Assembly: GCA_946562005.1 (NCBI GenBank)
Contig: CAMNVD010000003.1
Location: 1 to 36,448 of the forward strand
Reading direction: 5' to 3'
Length of the DNA: 36,448 nucleotides
Source: an uncultured Clostridia bacterium
GTDB lineage: Bacteria; Bacillota; Dehalobacteriia; UBA4068; JAAVYR01
Below are positions 30,345 to 36,448 of the stretch, one piece after another; position 1 is the first letter of the stretch; each line of letters opens with the position of its first letter. The translations under genes were made by a program, and so were the position numbers. Below the pieces are notes generated by a model. The model was not told the DNA's origin. It was given only the letters and a program-made list of their open reading frames with translations, and did not search any database.

Positions 30345-32015
30345 ATGAACAGAAACAGAAGAACAGTATTTTTCAGGATCATGGCAACAATTATGTGTGC
30401 CGCTTGCGTGGTGGTTATGTGTTCGGGCTATCAGGCAAGGGCAGAAACAACCGCTGATTTCCCCATAGCGAAAAATGGGAATCAGCTTCTTCAAGCGATT
30501 GCCGCCGCTGATGATGGCGATACAATCGGAATTTCTGATATGATTGCCTTTTATGAGGGGGTAACGATTGGAGCAGAGGACAAACGAATTACTATTGTTC
30601 GGATGAATGAGAATGCTTTTTTGTCCTTTACCGGATCGGATTCTTCTTTGGTGCAAAATGTTGTATTTGACGGGGGAAACATAGAATCCAATTACCCTAT
30701 GATTAGTTCACAATGTTCTTTAACCGTTGAAAACAGCATTTTTCAAAATTGCATTTGCAATGGTGAAGGTGCTGCACTTGGATTTTATTCTGATGAACTT
30801 AACATTGCAAGTTGTGTTTTCAAAGATAATTGGGCATATCGTGGCGGTCATGTTTACATAGCCACTTTGAGAGAAGCAACAATTTCAAGTTGCACTTTTA
30901 AGAATGGAGAAGCCAAAGAACAAGGTGGGGCATTGTATGTAACAGGTGAAACCAAAATAAGAAATAGTGTTATTACTAACAATCGGGCGAACTATGGCGG
31001 TGGCATTTATCACGGCAGTCAAAATTGTATTATATCCGGCACAAAGATTTATTATAATTCGGCTAACATTTATGGTTCAGATTATGCTACTGAAACTCCT
31101 TATTTCTATTTTGCCGAATCGGTTGCTGAACTTACGGAATTATTTGCACCTGATAATTTGAAACCTGTTGAATGGGAGATTTCTAACAATAGCGGGGTTG
31201 ATGGATTTAAGTTGATTTTGGAAACACTTACACCTATTGAACCTGAACAACCCACAACTCCAGAAAAACCGGAAACGCCGACAGAACCAGAAAACCCGGA
31301 TGAACCCGACAAGCCAACCGAACCGGAAAACCCCGAGAACCCCGAGAACCCGAATCAGCCGGACACGCCCACAGAGCTGGGGGAGAATGAGCCGCCCAAA
31401 GATGAATCGGGAACAGGAACGGACAAGCCCGCAGAAGGTGAAAATAAGCCTTCCGAACCTGAAACACCCCCGGATGATACCCAAAATAAGGGGGATGAAC
31501 AGCCGCCCGCCGATAACCCGGAAGAAAAACCCGGTGTAAGCGGTTCAGGGAACGCCCCGGCAACCCCTTCCGATTCAACGGGGAATAATGGCGGCAATAA
31601 TACCAGCAATTCAACAAGCACCACCACAACCAGCGACAACAGAACAACGGATAATTCCGACAATTCCCGGTATTCCAGCACCAGCGATTCTAACAATACA
31701 TCCACGGTGAATAATTACTATCAGCAGGAAAAACAACCTTCCAGCAGCGGGGAATCGGTTCAAACAATCGTTGTCCCTGTTGGCAACACTGGAAACGGCG
31801 AACCGCTGCAACAAACAATCAGAGTTGAAAACCCGGAAGGAACAACGGCAACGGGAAGTTTGGAAGGCTTGACCTTGAATATCAATGTGAACACAGCTTC
31901 ACAGGATCAGGCGGCAAATACTTCCCCTGTTCAGCAAAGCGGAATATCTTGGTATCAAGCAATCGTTTTGTGCCTTCTGTCTGCTATTTTGGTTTGCTTG
32001 TTGAAAAGCCGCTGA
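30345..32015 (+). CDS. Secreted or membrane-anchored beta-helix surface protein
   Basis: The 556-residue protein has a signal peptide (about residues 1-32, basic start then MATIMCAACVVVMCSG), a right-handed beta-helix region (about 60-260: FDGG, SSCTFKNGEAKEQGGALYVT, NNRANYGGGIYHG), a Pro/Glu repeat stalk (about 300-395), a Ser/Thr/Asn-rich stretch (about 400-465) and a C-terminal membrane segment (IVLCLLSAILVCLL) with KSR. No LPXTG is present, so anchoring is through the membrane segment. The site AGGAGGTTC sets ATG 30345. Carried by the element, it may alter adhesion or phage/tailocin receptor access (inference). Confidence 0.85.
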   Translation: MNRNRRTVFFRIMATIMCAACVVVMCSGYQARAETTADFPIAKNGNQLLQAIAAADDGDTIGISDMIAFYEGVTIGAEDKRITIVRMNENAFLSFTGSDSSLVQNVVFDGGNIESNYPMISSQCSLTVENSIFQNCICNGEGAALGFYSDELNIASCVFKDNWAYRGGHVYIATLREATISSCTFKNGEAKEQGGALYVTGETKIRNSVITNNRANYGGGIYHGSQNCIISGTKIYYNSANIYGSDYATETPYFYFAESVAELTELFAPDNLKPVEWEISNNSGVDGFKLILETLTPIEPEQPTTPEKPETPTEPENPDEPDKPTEPENPENPENPNQPDTPTELGENEPPKDESGTGTDKPAEGENKPSEPETPPDDTQNKGDEQPPADNPEEKPGVSGSGNAPATPSDSTGNNGGNNTSNSTSTTTTSDNRTTDNSDNSRYSSTSDSNNTSTVNNYYQQEKQPSSSGESVQTIVVPVGNTGNGEPLQQTIRVENPEGTTATGSLEGLTLNINVNTASQDQAANTSPVQQSGISWYQAIVLCLLSAILVCLLKSR

Positions 32016-32032
32016 TTTTGGCTTTATATGGG

Positions 32033-32075
32033 GTTTTCCCCCGCAGTCTATAACTTCATAGGTTGCGGGGGAAAC
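32033..32075. terminator. Hairpin after the surface-protein gene
   Basis: TTTTCCCCCGCA pairs with TGCGGGGGAAA around an 18-nt loop. There is no long T run on the plus strand, so termination strength is uncertain. From here to 32287 there is no gene; the stretch holds only the candidate recombinase arm sites. Confidence 0.65.
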
Positions 32076-32175
32076 TCTCTATATAGGGCTTATATGAGGG
32101 CGTAGGGAGCAAGGGAAACCATGCTTCAACCTTTGCTTTTTGATTGTCTGAACGGGCGAAAGGCGGTGTTGTAAA

Positions 32176-32187
32176 TTTGTTGCAAAT
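32176..32187. repeat. Candidate integrase arm site, right end
   Basis: TTTGTTGCAAAT here is identical and co-oriented with 17259-17270 at the left end. A second shared word, TTGAACTATT, lies at 32277-32286 and 17279-17288. Matching words just inside both ends are expected of recombinase arm-binding sites. Confidence 0.5.
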
Positions 32188-32269
32188 ACCCCTGAAAAAA
32201 TGCAAAGTTTCACAGAGCATTATATATTGAACCCGCATAAAATCAGGGCTTTTCACGCCTTGCATAGCA

Positions 32270-32298
32270 TTGAATTTTGAACTATTTTATGGTAAAAT
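32270..32298 (+). promoter_or_regulatory. Hybrid promoter of the cobalamin-riboswitch transcript
   Basis: TTGAAT at 32270-32275 lies within the element, and TAAAAT at 32293-32298 lies within the right attachment repeat; spacing is 17 bp and TGG precedes the -10. Host sequence at the left end shows what seems the original partner, TAGACA at 17180-17185, 18 bp before the same -10 sequence. Confidence 0.65.
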
Positions 32299-32300
32299 AA
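32288..32300. repeat. Candidate attR (13-bp direct repeat)
   Basis: Exact copy of TATGGTAAAATAA at 17199-17211. The sequence following it (GGATGCAAAA...) leads directly into the riboswitch and is taken as host DNA. Confidence 0.7.
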
Positions 32301-32317
32301 GGATGCAAAAATAGCAT

Positions 32318-32535
32318 CATGACTCGGGGTCTGTTGGGCAGGCGTCAAGGCGGACAGATGTCGGGATGAGGGAATCCGGTGAGAATCCGGAGCAATACCC
32401 GTTGCCGTATGTGCAGGAGTTTGCAGTTCGTGGCGTGAGCCGGTCATTGAGGGGAAACTTTTGAGAAGGCGGAGCTGTAAGCGTTGGGATTTTTTCTTGA
32501 AACTGTACGAGCCGGAAGACCTATGATGTTTATAG
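32318..32535 (+). promoter_or_regulatory. Cobalamin (B12) riboswitch
   Basis: The leader has the conserved GGGAATCCGGTGAGAATCCG (32370-32389) and a B12-box-like GAGCCGGAAGACCTAT (32509-32524), in the right order and about 120 nt apart. The intervening sequence can form the usual junction. In this class cobalamin binding lowers expression of the gene behind it. A terminator follows at 32590. Confidence 0.88.
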
Positions 32536-32589
32536 GCTTGTTTTGGTGCGTCCAAAATTAGCGAGAAAATGTGTTCCGCAGAAAAGTTC

Positions 32590-32629
32590 GGCTGCGGCAG
32601 TGTTTGTATACGCTGCCGCAGCCTTTTTT
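32590..32629 (+). terminator. Terminator of the cobalamin riboswitch
   Basis: GGCTGCGGCAG (32590-32600) is perfectly complementary to CTGCCGCAGCC (32613-32623), followed by TTTTTTG and more Ts. It sits between the aptamer and the gene start at 32683 and is the likely expression platform. Confidence 0.9.
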
Positions 32630-32682
32630 GTTTTTTGCAGGGATACGCCTATTTGCGGGAAGACAAAAGAGGAGGAATATTT

Positions 32683-35600
32683 ATGAGAAAAACAAAGGTG
32701 TTTCTTTTGCTGTGGGTATTCATGTTGTTCCTTTGTTTATGGAGCGGTATGGCTTGGGCGGCTGAGGTACCTGTTTCCACTGCTGAGGAATTTGCCGCAA
32801 TGTCTGCGGACGGCAGCTATGTGCTGGAGGCCGATATTACCATTCGTGCGCCTTGGGGCGATATGAGTACGCCTTTTCAAGGTAGCTTCAATGGGAATGG
32901 CCACAAGATTACCTTAGACATCCAGGCGACTGCTGCTTACCAAGGGGTATTTGCTGTTTTGGATGGCGCAACGGTGGAGAATCTATTGGTCGATGGGGAG
33001 ATTCATACGACCCTGGGCTATGCGGCAGGTATTGCAGCAAAAATGACCAATAGTACCGTGAGAAACTGCGGCAGTGAAGTGATGATTGTTTCTACTGGGA
33101 ATAATAGCACTAATTTTGGTGGTATTGCTGGTTGGGCTAGTGGCAGTACCATAGAAGGGTGCTACAGCAATAGTGCCATTAGCGGAAAAATCAAAAATGT
33201 AGGCGGTATTGTAGGACAAACCCAAAGCGTTGGTTGTATCATACGAAATTGTTATAATTTAGGTGATATTACCTCTACTGGTACTTCTGCAGTGCGGGCA
33301 GGCGGCATCGTGGGCTATGGCAACAAAGCTGGTACGATAGAAAACTGTTATACTGCTGGCGTCATTGATAATACTGTTCAGAGCGGGGCCTTTGCTGGGT
33401 ATCTAACGGGGACTACTGCGGAAAATCTGAAAAGTTGTTATTATTTCACAGCAGGCCATAGCCAAGCAGTGGGATTTGCTGTTTCTGGTTCTGATACTAC
33501 TGGTATTACAGCTAAATCCAAAGAAGATTTAAAGGGGTTAACGGTGGATTTAGGACCGGCGTTTGCAGAGAATCCTAAAGGAGGCTATCCTATTCTTACC
33601 TGGCAGGTGGTAAGCGCTCCAGAACCGGCAAAACCAAGCATTGCTATTGTATCTAGTAATGGGGATATTCTCTGGGCAGAAAAAGGCGGTAATCACGAAA
33701 ATGACACGACCTTAAAAGTTACTTATAAAGAAATGGGTGACGGGACGCCTGCTGTTACCTGGTCTGTTGATGATACGGAAATTATCAAAGGGCAACTGGC
33801 GGAAAATAACGGTGACTATATCGTGACAGCCCAAAAAGGCGGTGTGGCTACGGTAACTGCTACAGTGGAATATGAAGGAGAAATCTACACAGCATCTTGT
33901 GAGATTAGGGTAGTTCCTCATTTTACCACTGTAGAAATTAAGAATATGGAATCTGCATATGCTGGAAATATTGCGGTGGGACAAACTGTCACTGCTGTGG
34001 CAAATACTTTTGGTGGAGCGGAATTTGATGCAACAGCGTATCCGGGCCTTTCTCTGGATTATCAATGGTATCGTTATGAGCCCATAGCAAATCAAGTAAC
34101 AATGATTTCTAGGGCCACTGGGAAAACTTATACCATTACAGAGGATTTTCAAGAGGGGGATAAGATTGGTGTTTCTGTCTATTGTAATGGGCAAGAAGTT
34201 CATTCTTATGTAGATGGCCAAAAAACTGTCCGCTCGGCAGATTATGGTAAGCTATATGCCATTGCCTATGGGGAAGATGTTATGAACTTGCCGGTGGATG
34301 TGAAAGAAGATATACAGTTGATGTTGCCTTTCTCTGTAACCAGAGATGACATTACTGCCCAAATAGAATGGAGCGGCTTCAATGCAATCATCGCTGCTGA
34401 TGGCGGTGTAACTCGTCCGAAAAGCGGGAAAATACAAGTGACCTTACGGGCAAAATTTATCTACGGTGATGCCTTCTGTAACCGTGATATAAAAATCACA
34501 GTGTGGTCTGATGAGGCGATAGATGCTGATGTTAACGATAAACAAATCATATTAAAAGAAGCTCTTGGCTCTTTGGGCAGTTCCTACACCATGTATCCAG
34601 TCTATGGCAAAGACAGTAATATAAATACCATGTTGTCAGAGGCATTGGCAGCAAAAGGCTATGCGGACATTACTGCTTCTGTAAAAACTGTGCAGGAAAT
34701 CTATGGCGGTGCTGCTATTAGGGAGAATGGTGATATTGTCTATTTCTATGCAGAGCCGAATCTTTTGCCGGTTATCAAGCATGGCAGTTATCGAGTGACC
34801 TTTACTTTGGAAAAAGATGGTGTAGCGCTGGATTATGAAGATGTGCCTGTTATCATTTATTGGGATAGAGACCTGGTAAAGGCAGTGATGACCAGTGAAA
34901 TCTTAGATAAGGTTACACTGGATAGTGAAAACTTACTAACAGGGAATATTTCTTTGCCCAAGGTGGTAGACGGTAAACGCTGGACGCAAATTTCTTGGCA
35001 ATCCTCTAATGACCGTGTGTTATCCATCAGCAGTGAAAATCAAACTACGGCTGATACGCTTTTTGCTCCTTATGTGGGGGTAGTAAAACCAGGACAGGCC
35101 GAGCAATCTATTACCTTGACGGCAGCTTTTACCTTCCAGTTTACCAATGATGTGACGGGCCGGGAGGAACCTATCGTTCTCTATAAAACCTTTGATATGA
35201 CGGTAGCACCGCTTGATGCAGAACAAGCGGCAGCCATTCAAGCAGAACTATGGGCTAAACTAGACCAAGGCTTTGCAGCCAAAGGCTTACGGGATGCCGT
35301 GACAGGAGAACTGTTAGCATCAGATGCAAATGGTGTTTACACCGTAGGGAATGATATACAGTTGCCTACTACTAGAGATTTCGGGGTAGATGGTAAGTAT
35401 TATCCGATTACCATTACCAGTGATGATGAGACAGTCGCAAAAGCGCCTGATGTGGCAAATGCTGCTCGAGTAGAAATCTATCGTCCTGGGGTAGGACAAC
35501 CGGACGCTATGGCAACGATTACTGTAACTATGCAGGATAAGGATACTAGTGTGGTGGCTTCCCGCACCTTTACCATCTCGGTATCAGCACTGACCCAGGC

Positions 35601-36448
35601 GGAGGTAGAAAAGGAACTTGCATTGATGCGGCAGGTAAAAGCGGCCTATTTTGATGGGCTGAAGGGAGAGAATGTTGCTCGTGATGATGTGCGGACAGAC
35701 CTTATGCCGTTCCTGGAGGTATATCAAGATGCTAATGGAAATCTTGTCTGGGTGCGAAACCACAGTGACAGCGTAGGCTATGGTATTGTACCCACACCTA
35801 TAAAGGGTTGGGAAGATTTGGAGCTGTGGCGGCTTTTCAAATCCAGCAATCCCAATGTAGTCAGCCATGAGACGTTGGAGGTAACTCGACAGCCAGAGGC
35901 AAAAGGGGTAACGGTGACTAGTTATCTTTCCAGTGAGACCCTGGGAAGGTATGGAGAACTATACAAAAAAGACCCTGTCCGTTACAGTGAATATGCAGAT
36001 TGTGCAGAACTGTATTATCAAGAGGTTTCTACTGATGCAGTGGGGTCTGCTGCAAGGGTTATGAAAAAGGTTTCTCCAAAAGCGTCTATCCCGGTGGAAA
36101 TGAATGCGTTGTTTATGCCAAATAGGACAGTGTCTATGGTGGTGAGAGGTACTAAAAACCCCGATAGCGCTGTGCCGGTAGTGGAGACCATAGATGTTTC
36201 TTTTTCCCTCCTGGGGCTGGATGGAACGGAATGGATTTCGGCTACGGACTTGACTGATTTAGAGGAATCGTCTACTGTATATGATGTGTTTACCAGAATG
36301 TTAACAGATGAAGGATACACTGCTACCCGGCAAAGGGGTACCTATATCGTTTCTATCAGTGGTCCAAAGGGGACTTTATCAGAAAAAGAATATGGGGACC
36401 GTTCTGGTTGGATGTACCGTGTTAATGGGAAAATCCCTGATGTTTATA
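32683..36448 (+). CDS. Large secreted protein with GLUG, Ig-like and DUF4430 segments (partial)
   Basis: The frame from ATG 32683 (site GAGGAGGAAT) is open to the window edge, at least 1255 residues. It has a signal peptide ending AMAWA-like near residue 26, GLUG-type repeats at about 110-230 (GGIAGW, GGIVGQ, GGIVGY), a bacterial Ig-like domain at about 320-410, and atrophied-Ig-like domains at about 745-960. The last 60 residues match the start of a DUF4430 (transcobalamin-C-like) domain (VYDVFTRMLTDEGY, then SGWMYRVNGKIP). With the B12 riboswitch this suggests a surface cobalamin- or corrinoid-binding protein; that role is inferred. The C-terminus and any anchor lie outside the window. Confidence 0.88.
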   Translation, partial: MRKTKVFLLLWVFMLFLCLWSGMAWAAEVPVSTAEEFAAMSADGSYVLEADITIRAPWGDMSTPFQGSFNGNGHKITLDIQATAAYQGVFAVLDGATVENLLVDGEIHTTLGYAAGIAAKMTNSTVRNCGSEVMIVSTGNNSTNFGGIAGWASGSTIEGCYSNSAISGKIKNVGGIVGQTQSVGCIIRNCYNLGDITSTGTSAVRAGGIVGYGNKAGTIENCYTAGVIDNTVQSGAFAGYLTGTTAENLKSCYYFTAGHSQAVGFAVSGSDTTGITAKSKEDLKGLTVDLGPAFAENPKGGYPILTWQVVSAPEPAKPSIAIVSSNGDILWAEKGGNHENDTTLKVTYKEMGDGTPAVTWSVDDTEIIKGQLAENNGDYIVTAQKGGVATVTATVEYEGEIYTASCEIRVVPHFTTVEIKNMESAYAGNIAVGQTVTAVANTFGGAEFDATAYPGLSLDYQWYRYEPIANQVTMISRATGKTYTITEDFQEGDKIGVSVYCNGQEVHSYVDGQKTVRSADYGKLYAIAYGEDVMNLPVDVKEDIQLMLPFSVTRDDITAQIEWSGFNAIIAADGGVTRPKSGKIQVTLRAKFIYGDAFCNRDIKITVWSDEAIDADVNDKQIILKEALGSLGSSYTMYPVYGKDSNINTMLSEALAAKGYADITASVKTVQEIYGGAAIRENGDIVYFYAEPNLLPVIKHGSYRVTFTLEKDGVALDYEDVPVIIYWDRDLVKAVMTSEILDKVTLDSENLLTGNISLPKVVDGKRWTQISWQSSNDRVLSISSENQTTADTLFAPYVGVVKPGQAEQSITLTAAFTFQFTNDVTGREEPIVLYKTFDMTVAPLDAEQAAAIQAELWAKLDQGFAAKGLRDAVTGELLASDANGVYTVGNDIQLPTTRDFGVDGKYYPITITSDDETVAKAPDVANAARVEIYRPGVGQPDAMATITVTMQDKDTSVVASRTFTISVSALTQAEVEKELALMRQVKAAYFDGLKGENVARDDVRTDLMPFLEVYQDANGNLVWVRNHSDSVGYGIVPTPIKGWEDLELWRLFKSSNPNVVSHETLEVTRQPEAKGVTVTSYLSSETLGRYGELYKKDPVRYSEYADCAELYYQEVSTDAVGSAARVMKKVSPKASIPVEMNALFMPNRTVSMVVRGTKNPDSAVPVVETIDVSFSLLGLDGTEWISATDLTDLEESSTVYDVFTRMLTDEGYTATRQRGTYIVSISGPKGTLSEKEYGDRSGWMYRVNGKIPDVY

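Larger units (their letters stand above)
17199..32300. mobile_element. Integrated satellite-like genetic element (about 15.1 kb)
   Basis: The 13-bp direct repeat TATGGTAAAATAA bounds a block that begins with a tyrosine recombinase and includes a divergent repressor pair, a primase-helicase, an iteron-type origin, small genes, a sigma factor, a lone tape measure and a surface protein. Gene style changes at both borders, and host genes (trpB, riboswitch gene) flank it. I find no relaxase, FtsK-like protein, type IV secretion ATPase, portal, capsid or terminase. That makes it either a phage satellite/PICI-like island or a reduced integrative element. Its class is inferred. Confidence 0.8.

Noticed and set aside
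31106-31814. Several long antisense reading frames opposite the surface-protein stalk
   Set aside because: They mirror the Pro/Glu/Ser repeat codons, have no ribosome sites and are shadows of the coding strand.
17199-32300. Element as a conjugative transposon
   Set aside because: No relaxase, coupling protein, VirB4-like ATPase or resolvable oriT was seen among its genes; the tape-measure call rests on direct similarity to the tailocin copy, so it is not a conjugation protein misread.
1-36448. CRISPR arrays, rRNA and tRNA genes
   Set aside because: No regularly spaced identical repeats, rRNA-like sequence or convincing cloverleaf seen.

Overview
The window looks like chromosome of a low-to-medium GC Bacillota, probably an anaerobe. 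The signs are Shine-Dalgarno-led genes, a T-box, a cobalamin riboswitch, PBSX/XkdK-type tail genes and a GLUG/DUF4430-type surface protein. I cannot name the genus. A Negativicutes or clostridial gut species would fit, but that is inference.

Region 1 (1-1200) holds an AT-rich radical-SAM gene of unknown role, closed by a strong terminator. Region 2 (1213-15281) is a compact contractile-tail locus with no capsid, portal, terminase or integrase gene. In order it has a LexA/CI-type self-cleaving repressor, a divergent promoter with operator, a RinA/DUF1492-like activator, tail terminator, sheath, tube, a frameshifted tail chaperone, tape measure, LysM, XkdQ, DUF2577, DUF2634, baseplate J, DUF2313, a kelch-repeat fibre, XkdX, holin and an M23 lysin. 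This is the layout of an R-type tailocin (diffocin-like), presumably induced by DNA damage. Its tape-measure gene has an odd start: the codon at the expected position is ATC.

Region 3 (15383-17137) is a stand-alone TrpB2-type tryptophan synthase beta gene behind a complete T-box whose specifier reads TGG (Trp). Region 4 (17199-32300) is an integrated element of about 15.1 kb bounded by 13-bp direct repeats. It carries a tyrosine recombinase, a divergent repressor switch, a SprT-like protein, a D5-type primase-helicase with an iteron-like origin behind it, a run of small genes, a full-length sigma-70-type factor, a lone phage tape-measure protein, an AbrB-like protein and a beta-helix surface protein. 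It has no relaxase, conjugation, capsid or terminase genes, so it resembles a phage satellite. Region 5 (32270-36448) is a cobalamin riboswitch followed by a large secreted protein with GLUG, Ig-like and (at the window edge) DUF4430 segments.

Two points stand out. First, the satellite-like element carries a solitary tape-measure gene whose central and C-terminal parts match the tape measure of the tailocin about 20 kb away, which suggests tail interference or hijacking. Second, the element inserted exactly at the extended -10 box of the cobalamin-riboswitch promoter, and its right end supplies a replacement -35 box.
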